From assembly GCA_026989495.1 (NCBI GenBank), contig JALSJE010000078.1:1-60648 (forward strand): a stretch of 60,648 nt of DNA, read 5' to 3'. This DNA comes from Gammaproteobacteria bacterium (GTDB taxonomy: Bacteria; Pseudomonadota; Gammaproteobacteria; S144-34). Positions 1-8,249 of this stretch are shown piece after piece; the first letter of the stretch is position 1; the number at the start of each line of letters is the position of its first letter. The notes below the pieces were generated by a model. That model was not told the origin of the DNA. It made no database searches and was given only the letters and a program-made list of their open reading frames with translations. Made by a program: the position numbers and the translations under genes.

Positions 1-1624
1 AGCCGCGCTCGGCGAGCCATTCGCGCTGGGCCTCGGTCTCCACACCCTCGGCCACCGTGTCCAGCCCCAGGCTGCGTGCCATGGCCAGGATGGCCTCGAC
101 GATGGCGGCGTCGTCGCTGTCGGTGGTGACATGGCGGGTGAAGGCCTGGTCGATCTTGATGGTGTCCACGGGGAAGCGCTTGAGGTAGGTGAGCGAGGAG
201 TAGCCGGTGCCGAAGTCGTCGATGGCGATGCGCATCCCCAGCGCCTTGAGCCCGCGCAGGATCTCGCCCGCGGTGTCGGCCGCCTGGATGAGGGCGGTCT
301 CGGTGAGCTCGACCTCGAAGGCGGCGGGCTCGACGCCGGCATCGCGCAGGATGGCGCCCACGCGGCGGGGCAATTCCAGGTCGCGGAGCTGGGCGGGCGA
401 GACGTTGACCGCCACGCGCGGCGGCGAGATCCCCGCGGCGCGCCAGGCGGCGAGATCCAGCGCCGCCCGCGCCAGCACCTGCTCGCCCAGACGGCGGATG
501 AGGCCCGTCTCCTCGGCGAGCCCCACGAAGCGCAGCGGGGGGATGAGCCCGCGCTCGGGATGCTGCCAGCGCACCAGCGCCTCCACGCCCGCCAGCCCCC
601 CGTCGGCCAGCAGGATCTGGGGCTGGTAGTGCACCACCAGGTCGCCCTGGCGCAGCGCCCGGCGCAGCTCGTTCTCCAGGGTCAGGCGGTCCAGCACCGC
701 CGACTCCATCTGCGGATCGTAGAAGCCCCAGCCGCCGGCGCCCACGCGCTTGGCGGCGTACATGGCGGTCTCGGCGTTCTTGATCAGGGTCTCGGGGTCC
801 TGGCCGTGCTCGGGATAGAGGGCGATGCCCACCGTGGTGGAGGCGTGGAGCTCGTGGCCCAGCACCTCGAAGGGCGCCTCGAAGCGCCGCACGATCTCCC
901 GGGCCACGGCTTCGGCGCGGCCCGCGTCGGGGAGCCCCCCGAGCACGATGGCGAACTCGTCGCCGCCGGGGCGCGCGAGCGTGTCGCCCTCCTCCAGCCC
1001 CTCGGACAGGCGGTCGGCCGCGAGCCGCAACAGCTCGTCGCCGGTGGCGTGGCCGAGGGTGTCGTTGACGAGCTTGAAGCGGTCGAGGTCCATGAAGAGG
1101 ACGGCCACCCGGCTGCCGTCGCGGCGGGCGTAGGCGATCGCCTGGGTGAGCCGGTCGGCCAGCAGCCAGCGGTTGGGCAGCCCCGTGAGGCTGTCATGGT
1201 AGGCCTGGTGCCAGACCGTCTCCTCCGCCACGCGGCGCGCGCGCCGCTCGTCGGCCTCGCGCAGCTCGCGCTCCACCGCCGGCACCAGCCGCGCCAGGTT
1301 GTCCTTCATGAGATAGTCGTGGGCGCCGGCCTTCATGGCCTGCACGGCGATCTCCTCGCCGATGGTGCCCGAGATCACGATGAAGGGGAGATCCAGCCCG
1401 CGCTCCTGCACCATGGCGAGCGCGTCGAAGGCGCTGAAGCGCGGCATGGCGTAGTCGGCCAGCACGATGTCCCAGTCGTACTCCTCCAGCGCCCTGGCCA
1501 GCTCCTCGGGCGTGTCGACCCGCCGGTGCTCCGGCTGGTAGCCGCCCTTGCGCAGCGCGCGCAGGATGAGCTCGGCGTCGTCGGGCGAGTCCTCCACCAG
1601 CAGCACGCGCAGGGGGATGCTCAT
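1..1624 (-). CDS. Response regulator with GGDEF and EAL domains (3' end outside window)
   Basis: This is a cytoplasmic c-di-GMP signalling output protein. About 541 residues are visible. A receiver domain (about 4-120) has acidic residues E11 and D12, phosphoacceptor D57 and Lys107. A GGDEF domain follows with an intact GGDEF motif at 220-224, then an EAL domain with EAL at 348-350 and a DDFGTG loop. Both catalytic motifs look intact, so it could make or degrade c-di-GMP, and which activity dominates cannot be read from sequence. The last few tens of residues of the EAL domain lie beyond position 1. The ATG at 1624 lies 4 bp after the stop of the upstream short response regulator, so it is the last visible gene of the signalling operon that begins at 7675. 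Confidence 0.93.
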   Translation of the reverse strand, partial: MSIPLRVLLVEDSPDDAELILRALRKGGYQPEHRRVDTPEELARALEEYDWDIVLADYAMPRFSAFDALAMVQERGLDLPFIVISGTIGEEIAVQAMKAGAHDYLMKDNLARLVPAVERELREADERRARRVAEETVWHQAYHDSLTGLPNRWLLADRLTQAIAYARRDGSRVAVLFMDLDRFKLVNDTLGHATGDELLRLAADRLSEGLEEGDTLARPGGDEFAIVLGGLPDAGRAEAVAREIVRRFEAPFEVLGHELHASTTVGIALYPEHGQDPETLIKNAETAMYAAKRVGAGGWGFYDPQMESAVLDRLTLENELRRALRQGDLVVHYQPQILLADGGLAGVEALVRWQHPERGLIPPLRFVGLAEETGLIRRLGEQVLARAALDLAAWRAAGISPPRVAVNVSPAQLRDLELPRRVGAILRDAGVEPAAFEVELTETALIQAADTAGEILRGLKALGMRIAIDDFGTGYSSLTYLKRFPVDTIKIDQAFTRHVTTDSDDAAIVEAILAMARSLGLDTVAEGVETEAQREWLAERG

Positions 1625-1628
1625 GGGC

Positions 1629-2078
1629 TCAGGCCTGCGGGACCTCGTTCAGCAGCAGCCAGTACATGCCGAGCTGGCGCACCGCCTCCATGAACTGCTC
1701 GAAGTCCACCGGCTTGCGCACGTAGCTGTTGGCCCCGAAGTTGTAGCTGTCGACGACGTCGCGGTCCTCGGAGGAGGAGGTGAGCACGACCACGGGCACA
1801 CGGCGCGTGCGGTCCTCGGCGCGCATGCGCTTGAGGACCTCGAGCCCGTCGATCTTGGGCAGCTTGAGGTCGAGCAGCACCACCTGCGGCTGCTCGTGCG
1901 GGTCGCGCCCCGCGTAGCGGCCCTGGCAGAAGAGGTAGTCGAGCGCCTCGACCCCGTCGTGGGCGACCACGACCTCGTTGGCGATGCGGTTCTTGCGCAG
2001 CGCCCGCAGGGTGAGCGCCTCGTCGTCGGGATTGTCCTCGACGAGGAGTATGGTCTTGCCCCTGAGCCCGTCCTTCAT
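1629..2078 (-). CDS. Single-domain response regulator, Rcp1/CheY type
   Basis: A 149-residue stand-alone receiver domain with E14 and D15, phosphoacceptor D70 in VLLDLKLP, switch residue T100 and K122. The long insert after the second strand and the extended C-terminus resemble Rcp1-type regulators that partner phytochrome-like kinases, and the two kinases upstream carry that style of HisKA domain. It has no DNA-binding output, so it probably acts by phosphotransfer or protein contact. It lies between the GAF-containing kinase and the GGDEF-EAL regulator, which makes it a likely phosphorelay intermediate between them; that role is inferred from position. Confidence 0.93.
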   Translation of the reverse strand: MKDGLRGKTILLVEDNPDDEALTLRALRKNRIANEVVVAHDGVEALDYLFCQGRYAGRDPHEQPQVVLLDLKLPKIDGLEVLKRMRAEDRTRRVPVVVLTSSSEDRDVVDSYNFGANSYVRKPVDFEQFMEAVRQLGMYWLLLNEVPQA

Positions 2079-2152
2079 ACGGCCTCCCCCATCCGCGCGT
2101 CACAGGCCCATCGCGCAAACGAAAGCACGATCCGTTCCGGGGCGCAAGCCCG

Positions 2153-4504
2153 TCAGGCCGCCGCCTCGCCGTCGCGGGCGCGCCCCCCTGCGGCACGCGG
2201 CCCCAGGGTGAAGTAGATCGTCGCGCCCCGGTCCACCGCGCCCTCGGCCCACACCCGCCCGCCGTGGCGCTCCACCACCCGGCGCACGGTAGCCAGCCCG
2301 ATCCCCGTGCCCTCGAACTCGCTCGCCGAATGGAGGCGCTGGAAGGGCTGGAAGAGCTTGCCGGCATAGGCCATGTCGAAGCCGGCCCCGTTGTCGCGCA
2401 CGAAGAAGACTCGCTCGCCGCAGCGCTCCTCCCAGCCGAACTCGATGCGGGCCGGATCGCGCCCGCGCGTGAACTTCCAGGCGTTGCCGATCAGGTTTTC
2501 CATCAGGGTCCAGAGCAGGCGCGGGTCTCCGCGCACGAGCGCGCCGGGACGCACCGTGATCTCCACCGGCCGCCGGGGCTGGATGCGCCTGAGGCTCTCG
2601 GCCACCTCGCGCGCGACGGCGCTGAGATCCACCTCCTCGGTGCGCATCTCGCCGCGGGTGACCTGGGCGAGCGCCAGGAGGTCGTCGATGAGACGGGCCA
2701 TGCGCTGGGCGGCGGCGCGGATGCGGCGCAGGTGCTCGCGCCCCTCCTCCGCGAGCCTCGCGCCTTCCTCCTCGAGCAGCGCGAGGCTGAAGCCGTCGAT
2801 GGCGCGCAGGGGCGCACGCAGGTCGTGCGAGACCGTGTAGGCGAAGGATTCGAGCTCGCGGTTGAGGGCCCGCAGCTCGGCGGTGCGCTCGCGCACCCGG
2901 TCCTCCAGCCCCTCGAGCATGTCGTGCATGCGGAGCGTGATGGCCGCCATGCCGGCGAGCAGCATGAGGATGCGCTCGTCGTCCTCGCTGAAGGGCCGCG
3001 GCTCGCGCCGGAAGGCGGAGATCCCGCCCACCACGCGCCCTTCGTCCACCATGGGCACCACGAGCGCCGCGCGCAGGCCGAGCGCGGCCGCCTGATCGCG
3101 CGCCACGCGCGCGTCCTCGAGGATGTCGGCCACGCGCACCGGCTCGCCGTGGGCCGCCACCCAGCCGCACAGGCCGCCCTGCTCGAGGCTGAAGCAGGCG
3201 CCGGGCTCCAGGCCCACCTCCTCGCCCTCGACTGCGACGTAGCGGCAGGTATGCTCGTCCTGCCGGCGCGAGAGGGCGGCGACATCGGCCCCCACCAGCT
3301 CGCGCGCCGTGCGCGCCACCAGGGGATAGAGGCAGCCGGCCTCCTGCACGGTCTCGAGCAGCTCCTGGACCACGCCCACCAGGCGCTCCAGGGCCCGGGA
3401 CCAGCGGCGGCGCTCGGTGACGTCGCGCGCCACCCCCGTGAGCGCCACGAGGCGCCCTCCGGCATCGCGCTCGGCCGCGACCCGGTCCTCCATCCAGCGC
3501 CAGCGCCCCTCGGCGTCGCGGATCCGGTATTCGCGCAGCGCGCCCGCGCCCGTCGCCAGCATGCGCTCGGTGGTCTCGCGCACGCGCGCCTGGTCGGCCG
3601 GATGGATGAGGCGCGCCCACAGGCCCGGATCCTCGTAGAAGCGCGCCGGCGGCAGGCCGAGGACGTCCTCGACGCGCGCGTTCACGAACTCCACCCGCCC
3701 GCCGAAGGGATCGCCCGCCTCGAGCCGCACGCGGTAGACGATCTCCTCGACGTTGTCGAGCACGGCGCGCTGGAGCGCCTCGCGCCCGGCGAGCGCCCGG
3801 TGCGCGGCCTCCAGCTCGTCGAGCATGCGGTTGACGCCGGCGTAGAGCTCGCCCACCTCGTCGCGCAGCTTGGTGCGCACGCGCCGCGAGAAGTCGCGCG
3901 AGCCGCCGATCTCGCGCACGGCCGCGGCCAGCGCGAGCAGCGGCGCGCTGAGGGGACGCTGCAGGGCCCAGGCGAGCGCGAGCGAGAGCGCGAGCAGCAG
4001 CGCGACGGCCGGCAGGGCCAGACCGAGATAGGTGGAGAGGTGCTGGCGCAGGCGCGGCACCGACACTTCCGCCACCACCCAGCCCAGCCGCCGCGAGCCC
4101 GCCGCGACCGGCTCGACGAGCAGCAGACGGCCGTCCGGCAGCCACCGATGAAGGCGCGCACGGGGAGCGGGAGGCAAGGCTTCGGCGGCGCCCGAGCGCG
4201 GGCCCAGCGCCAGCACGGGCTCGCCATCGCTGCCATACAGCCGCAGGGCCTCCATGGGCAGGGGCGCCCGGCCGAGTGCACGCACCAAGTACGCCGCCGC
4301 CTCCACGTCGCCGGCCACCAGCACACGCTGGATGTCCTCGGCCAGCACCGCGATGCGGTCACGGGCCGCCTCGAGCGCCTCGCCGCGGATCTCGCCTGCC
4401 TCGTAGGCCACGATCGCACCGCCCCCCACGAGCACGACGAAGGCGCTCGCGCCGAAGATGGCACCGGCGAGGCGCCCCCGCAAGCCGAGCCGCGGACCGC
4501 TCAT
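2153..4504 (-). CDS. Membrane sensor histidine kinase (HAMP-PAS-GAF-HisKA-HATPase)
   Basis: A 783-residue kinase. Two transmembrane segments (about 12-33 and 162-181) bracket a periplasmic sensor region. A HAMP segment, a PAS/PAC domain (about 245-375), a GAF domain (about 390-530), a HisKA domain with His560 in SHDLRAPL, and a C-terminal ATPase domain follow. The start was placed at 4504, where ATG overlaps the rhodanese stop codon as ATGA, which implies translational coupling; a longer in-frame extension would overlap the rhodanese gene further. The HisKA and ATPase sequences closely resemble those of the second kinase in the operon (for example NAWKFTRGRDPARI in both), so the two are probably duplicates with different input domains. 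Confidence 0.93.
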   Translation of the reverse strand: MSGPRLGLRGRLAGAIFGASAFVVLVGGGAIVAYEAGEIRGEALEAARDRIAVLAEDIQRVLVAGDVEAAAYLVRALGRAPLPMEALRLYGSDGEPVLALGPRSGAAEALPPAPRARLHRWLPDGRLLLVEPVAAGSRRLGWVVAEVSVPRLRQHLSTYLGLALPAVALLLALSLALAWALQRPLSAPLLALAAAVREIGGSRDFSRRVRTKLRDEVGELYAGVNRMLDELEAAHRALAGREALQRAVLDNVEEIVYRVRLEAGDPFGGRVEFVNARVEDVLGLPPARFYEDPGLWARLIHPADQARVRETTERMLATGAGALREYRIRDAEGRWRWMEDRVAAERDAGGRLVALTGVARDVTERRRWSRALERLVGVVQELLETVQEAGCLYPLVARTARELVGADVAALSRRQDEHTCRYVAVEGEEVGLEPGACFSLEQGGLCGWVAAHGEPVRVADILEDARVARDQAAALGLRAALVVPMVDEGRVVGGISAFRREPRPFSEDDERILMLLAGMAAITLRMHDMLEGLEDRVRERTAELRALNRELESFAYTVSHDLRAPLRAIDGFSLALLEEEGARLAEEGREHLRRIRAAAQRMARLIDDLLALAQVTRGEMRTEEVDLSAVAREVAESLRRIQPRRPVEITVRPGALVRGDPRLLWTLMENLIGNAWKFTRGRDPARIEFGWEERCGERVFFVRDNGAGFDMAYAGKLFQPFQRLHSASEFEGTGIGLATVRRVVERHGGRVWAEGAVDRGATIYFTLGPRAAGGRARDGEAAA

Positions 4505-5373
4505 CCGCGGGGCACCTCCAAAGGCCGTCCCAGAATCCCGCCCTGCGCCCGGCGCCACTCGCGCAGGCTCCCGTGGTAGAGCGCCACCTCCGCCCCCAGC
4601 CGCCGCAGGGCGAGATAGGCGAGCGCCGCATCACGTCCGCCCTCGCAATAGACGACGAACCGCCGTCCCCGCTCCAGCCAGCGCCCGTAGAGGGCGCGCA
4701 GGCGGGGCCTCGGCAGCAGGCGGCCTTGGCCGTCCAGGTTGCGGCGCGCGGGCAGGCGCACCGCGCCCGGCAGCGGCGGGCCGGGATCGTCGGGGGGACG
4801 GGCGTCGAGCAGCACCACTTCCGGCCGCAGCGGGGCGAGCAGCACGTCCAGCCGCGTCGCGAGCCGCCCGCTGCGCGGCGCCGGCACGAAACGTCCGCCA
4901 CCGGCAGGCGCCGGCGCGCCGGATGCCGCGGCGCCGTCCTGCGCGGCCCATGCGGGCCATCCCCCGTCGAGCACGGCCACCGCGGGATGGCCCAGCAGCT
5001 CCAGCAGCCAGAACAGCCGCGCCGCCGCGCGCAGGGCGCCCTCGTCGTAGACCACCACGGGGCGCCCGGGCCGCACGCCCGCCGCCTCGATAAGGGCGCG
5101 CAGGCGCTGCAGGGGCTGGAGCCGCGCGGGGGCCGTCTCCGAGACCACGGCCTCCGACGGCAGGCTCGCCGCGCCCGGGATGTGCCCGGCCGCATAGGCC
5201 GCCGCCGGACGCGCGTCCACCACGGTGACCACGTCGAGATGGCGCCGCAGCCAGTGCGCGTCCACCACCACGTCCGGCAGGCCGCGCGCCCCGGCCTCGC
5301 CGGCCGCCTGCGCCGCGCCGGGCGCCTGCGCCACGAGCAGCACCGCCCAGATCCACGGCACCGCCCGCCTCAT
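4501..5373 (-). CDS. Exported sulfurtransferase with two rhodanese domains
   Basis: A 290-residue protein starting with a plausible signal peptide (cleavage near AQAAG, about residue 25). It has two rhodanese domains. The first has Asp in the usual cysteine position (VVYDEGALRA), typical of the inactive N-terminal domain in tandem rhodaneses. The second keeps a Cys loop, YCEGGRD. The family moves sulfane sulfur, classically thiosulfate to cyanide or another thiophile, here predicted in the periplasm. The gene is coupled by ATGA-type overlaps to a histidine kinase on each side, an unusual place for a sulfurtransferase. It may process or report the signal, but the substrate is unknown. Confidence 0.88.
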   Translation of the reverse strand: MRRAVPWIWAVLLVAQAPGAAQAAGEAGARGLPDVVVDAHWLRRHLDVVTVVDARPAAAYAAGHIPGAASLPSEAVVSETAPARLQPLQRLRALIEAAGVRPGRPVVVYDEGALRAAARLFWLLELLGHPAVAVLDGGWPAWAAQDGAAASGAPAPAGGGRFVPAPRSGRLATRLDVLLAPLRPEVVLLDARPPDDPGPPLPGAVRLPARRNLDGQGRLLPRPRLRALYGRWLERGRRFVVYCEGGRDAALAYLALRRLGAEVALYHGSLREWRRAQGGILGRPLEVPRG

Positions 5374-6839
5374 GCCTCCATGCCTCCCGCGGCCCCGACA
5401 CCGCGCATCCGGCGCCCGAGCGCCCCCGGACCCAGCGTGAAGCAGAAGGTGGCGCCCTCGCCCTCGCGCCCCTCGGCCCAGATGCGCCCGCCGTGCATGT
5501 GCACGATGCGCTGCACCGTGGACAGCCCCACGCCCGAGCCCTCGAACTGCTGGGTCGAGTGCAGGCGCTGGAAGGGCTGGAAGAGCTTGTGGGCGTAGCG
5601 GGGATCGAAGCCGGCGCCGTTGTCGCGCACGCACACGCAGGGCTCGCCCTCGTGCGTGTCGAGGGCCACCTGGATGCGCGCCGGATCGCGCCCGCGGGTG
5701 AACTTCCAGGCGTTGCCGATCAGGTTCACCAGCGCGATGCGCAGCAGGCGCGGGTCGGCATGGGCCTCGATGCCCGGCTCGATCTCCACGGCGGCGGCCC
5801 GGTCCGGCTCGCCGGCGCGCAGCTCCTGCACCACCTCCCCGGCCAGGCGGCTGAAGTCCACGCGGACCCGCTCCAGTCGGCTGCGGCTCACGCGCGAGAG
5901 CAGCAGCAGGTCCTCGATCAGCTCCGTCATGCGCGTGGCCGCACCGTGCATGCGGTCCAGATAGCCGCGCGCCTCCGGGGGAAGCCGGTCCCCATGGTCC
6001 TCCAGCAGCGCCTCGGCGAAGCCCTGCACGGCGCGCAGCGGCGCGCGCAGGTCGTGGGAGACGGCCGAGACGAAGCTCTCGAGCTCGTGGTTGGTGCGCT
6101 CGAGCTCGGCGGTGCGCTCGCGCACGCGCCGCTCCAGCGCCTCGCGGCCGCGCTCGAGCTCGGCGCGCTCGGCCGCCAGGCGCTCGGCCATGGCGTCGAA
6201 GGCCGCGCCCAGGGCGCCCACCTCGTCGTCGCCGCGCACGCCGCTGCGCCGGTCGAGCGCGCCCGCGGCCACCGCTTCCGCCGCCGCCATGACCCGCTCC
6301 AGGCGGCGCGTGAGCAGCATGCCGAAGCCCACCCCCACCACGGCGATCACCGCCATGCCGGCCAGGCCGATGGCGATCCCGAGGTTGCGCGCCTGGGCGT
6401 GGATGCGCACGAGGGGCGCGGCGGAAAACTCCACCGCCAGCACGCCGAGGGGACCGGTCTCGTTCGCCAGCTCCCGGCGGCGCCAGTAGGTCTCGGCCCC
6501 GTCGCGCAGCGCCGGGAGGCCCTCGCCCACCCGGGACTGCTCGCTCGCCGCCACCACGCGCCCGCGCTCGTCGGCCAGCAGGATGCGCACCACGTGGGGA
6601 TCCCGCAGGGCGTGCTCCAGGTAGGGCTGGAAGCGGTCGTATTCCTCGGTCAGCAGGGCCACGCGCGCGGTGCCGGCGAGGAGATCGAGCGTGACCTGCT
6701 CCATGTCGCGGATCTGGCTGGCGGTGGCGTCGCGCGTGAATGCCGTGGTCTGCCAGATGACCACCGTCATCATGACCGCCTCCAGGGCGAAGATCGCCGC
6801 CGCGATGCGGTAGCGCAGCGAGCGCGGCAGCAGTCTCAC
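5370..6839 (-). CDS. Membrane sensor histidine kinase (HAMP-HisKA-HATPase)
   Basis: A 489-residue kinase with transmembrane helices at about 11-30 and 153-176, a periplasmic sensor domain between them, HAMP (about 177-230), a short coiled coil, HisKA with His262 in SHDLRAPL, and a C-terminal ATPase domain with DNGAGFD. The start is a GTG at 6839 that overlaps the stop of the upstream binding protein (GTGA), so the two are translationally coupled. Pairing with a PhnD-like periplasmic protein recalls two-component systems in which a binding protein presents the ligand to the kinase. The ligand is not identifiable from sequence. Confidence 0.92.
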   Translation of the reverse strand: MRLLPRSLRYRIAAAIFALEAVMMTVVIWQTTAFTRDATASQIRDMEQVTLDLLAGTARVALLTEEYDRFQPYLEHALRDPHVVRILLADERGRVVAASEQSRVGEGLPALRDGAETYWRRRELANETGPLGVLAVEFSAAPLVRIHAQARNLGIAIGLAGMAVIAVVGVGFGMLLTRRLERVMAAAEAVAAGALDRRSGVRGDDEVGALGAAFDAMAERLAAERAELERGREALERRVRERTAELERTNHELESFVSAVSHDLRAPLRAVQGFAEALLEDHGDRLPPEARGYLDRMHGAATRMTELIEDLLLLSRVSRSRLERVRVDFSRLAGEVVQELRAGEPDRAAAVEIEPGIEAHADPRLLRIALVNLIGNAWKFTRGRDPARIQVALDTHEGEPCVCVRDNGAGFDPRYAHKLFQPFQRLHSTQQFEGSGVGLSTVQRIVHMHGGRIWAEGREGEGATFCFTLGPGALGRRMRGVGAAGGMEA

Positions 6840-7675
6840 CTGCCTTCCTCCTGCACGCGCCGCCAGATGGCCCGCACCGCATCGTACTCGGCATCCTGTG
6901 CCGGGACAAAGCGGCGGAAGCCGATGCCTTCGAGCAGGCGCCGGCCCGCGGGCGTGCGGTGCCAGGCCGTGATCGTGCGCTGCCAGGCACGGGCCAGCCG
7001 CTGCGGCACGCGCCGGTGCGCGGCATAGAGGGAGGTGGGGATGCCCTCGCTTCTGGAGAGGACCTCCAGCGGCGCCCCGTAGCGGGCGCGATAGACCCGT
7101 AGGGCGGAAGCGGCGGTGACGCAGGCAGCGGCCCTCCGGGCCGCCACCTGCGACAGGCAAGCGAAATGGTTGCGCAGGTGCACGATGCGCACCGCGCCCG
7201 CGAGCCCGCGCGCGGCGAGCAGGTCGCGCCCCAGGATGCTGACCGCCGCAGCCGGCGGGGGCATCGCCACCTGCCGCCCCCTGAGCCCCTCCAGGCCGTG
7301 CAGCGCCGAATCCGCCCGCGTCACCACCACCGCGCGCAGGCGCCCGTCCCAGCGCGCCAGCGGACGGTAGCCGGCGGGGGCGGCCACCCGCACGTAGTCG
7401 AAGGGCTGGATGAAGACCAGGTCGAAGCGGCCGTCGGCGAGCGCCTCGCGGAAGCTGGCGAAGCTGCCCCGGGTGCGCAGGCGCATCCGCACGCCCGCGG
7501 CCTCGCCGAGGGCGCGCGCGACGGGCGCGAAGCCGCGCTCCAGCCGCGCCGGCGGCAGGTACGGGAAGACTCCCAGCACATAGTCCTGCCTCTCCTCCGC
7601 GGCAGGACCGCCTGGCATCGGTGCCGCCGCGGCGGCCAGCCCCAGCAGGACGGCCACGGGCCAGGCGCGGCTCAT
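6836..7675 (-). CDS. PhnD/transferrin-like periplasmic binding protein
   Basis: A 279-residue exported protein of the phosphate/phosphonate-binding (PhnD, type 2 periplasmic binding) fold. Evidence is the motif run VLGVFPYLPP near the mature N-terminus, FDLVFIQPFDY in the middle and the overall length. A signal peptide covers about residues 1-26. The chosen ATG at 7675 has a strong GGAGGAG ribosome site just upstream; an ATG 17 codons earlier lacks one. No permease or ATPase gene accompanies it; the next genes are a histidine kinase and a rhodanese. It is therefore more likely a sensory binding protein than a transport component. It is the first gene of the operon. Confidence 0.85.
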   Translation of the reverse strand: MSRAWPVAVLLGLAAAAAPMPGGPAAEERQDYVLGVFPYLPPARLERGFAPVARALGEAAGVRMRLRTRGSFASFREALADGRFDLVFIQPFDYVRVAAPAGYRPLARWDGRLRAVVVTRADSALHGLEGLRGRQVAMPPPAAAVSILGRDLLAARGLAGAVRIVHLRNHFACLSQVAARRAAACVTAASALRVYRARYGAPLEVLSRSEGIPTSLYAAHRRVPQRLARAWQRTITAWHRTPAGRRLLEGIGFRRFVPAQDAEYDAVRAIWRRVQEEGR

Positions 7676-7854
7676 GTGCTCCTCCTCGCTCCCGGCCGCC
7701 CGCCGCCGCGGGCGGCGTTCCGCCAAAGTATAGAGGCAATCCCGGAAGCTCCGTGCGGGTCACGCCGCGGACGCCTGCCGCAGGGAACCCCCCGGTCGGG
7801 CTGCTTCCGGCCGGCGCCCATCCCCTTGCCCGTGGAGCCGGCATCCACCCACCC

Positions 7855-7878
7855 GTGGGGCCGGCTTCCAGCCGGCCC
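7855..7878. repeat. REP-like palindrome (GTGG type)
   Basis: GTGG followed by a perfect 9-bp stem GGGCCGGCT / AGCCGGCCC with loop TCC. The same unit recurs at 8106, 19776 and 19821, always in intergenic DNA. The tetranucleotide-plus-palindrome design resembles REP elements. Confidence 0.75.
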
Positions 7879-7887
7879 AAAGTGCCC

Positions 7888-8050
7888 GGAAACTCTGATC
7901 AATCCGCTGCGCGGATTGATCAGCGCTGAGGTGCTTCGCGGTTCATTCTGATTTTCCTTGGGTCGTCATGCACTTCCCTGTGCATGGGCCGTCCCGCGGC
8001 CGTCCCTGGCCACGGGAAAGCTCTGAAAAATCGGATTTTTCAGAGCTTCC
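7888..8050. mobile_element. 163-bp MITE-like element, copy 1
   Basis: This copy is about 97% identical to 52691-52853 (about five differences, including two single-base indels). Its first 20 bases match the reverse complement of its last 20 at 15 of 20 positions or better (copy 2: 16 of 20). It is flanked by a direct repeat GCCC at 7884-7887 and 8051-8054. Inside are an 11-bp hairpin (GATCAATCCGC / GCGGATTGATC), a small hairpin ATGCAC / GTGCAT, and a long terminal palindrome around 8019-8047. It has no coding capacity. Removing it restores a continuous spacer between two REP-like palindromes. Confidence 0.85.
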
Positions 8051-8062
8051 GCCCATCTCCCT

Positions 8063-8090
8063 GTGGGGCCGGCATCCTGCCGGCCCCCAC
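8063..8090. repeat. REP-like palindrome variant
   Basis: Stem GGGGCCGGCA / TGCCGGCCCC with loop TCC, preceded by GTG and followed by CAC. It is a variant of the GTGG-type palindrome with compensating changes in both arms (CA/TG in place of CT/AG), which suggests the stem is maintained as a structure. Confidence 0.7.
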
Positions 8091-8105
8091 GGCGCCCGAT
8101 CCCCT

Positions 8106-8155
8106 GTGAGGCCGGCTTCCAGCCGGCCCCGGCGCGGCTGGGAAGCCGCGCCTAC
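8106..8155. repeat. Paired REP-like palindromes (BIME-like)
   Basis: A GTGAGG-type palindrome (8106-8130) directly abuts a second palindrome, GGCGCGGCT / AAGCCGCGCC, ending in CTAC (8131-8155). Read on the minus strand the second unit begins GTAGGCGCGGCTTCC, the GTAG-plus-palindrome layout of REPs mobilised by RAYT transposases. The same head-to-head pair recurs at 19821-19868. Confidence 0.72.
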
Positions 8156-8234
8156 GGCCGGATGGAGGTTGCGGCCGCTTGCCGGGCGCGCCGGCCGCCC
8201 GGTGCGCGCGGCGCCTTCGGACGGGTTGGGCTGC

Positions 8235-8240
8235 TATGAT
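8235..8240 (+). promoter_or_regulatory. -10-like element of the DUF815 ATPase gene
   Basis: TATGAT ends 9 bp before the ATG at 8250. Transcription from it would start at or within a few bases of the start codon, giving a leaderless or near-leaderless message. No good -35 was found at normal spacing, so this is tentative. Confidence 0.4.
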
Positions 8241-8249
8241 GCACGGGCC

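Larger units (their letters stand above)
7676..8249. other. Repeat-rich intergenic region between divergent genes
   Basis: This 574-bp gap separates the signalling operon (minus) from the DUF815 ATPase (plus). No convincing coding sequence is present. It holds three REP-like palindromes of the GTGGGGCCGGC type, one reverse-oriented GTAG-type palindrome, and a 163-bp mobile-element copy inserted between two of the palindromes. Promoters for both divergent genes should also lie here; only a -10-like TATGAT before the ATPase gene was recognised. Confidence 0.8.

Noticed and set aside
7968-8249. An N-terminal extension of the DUF815 ATPase
   Set aside because: It would translate part of the mobile element and two REP-like palindromes. 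The conserved protein starts at 8250.
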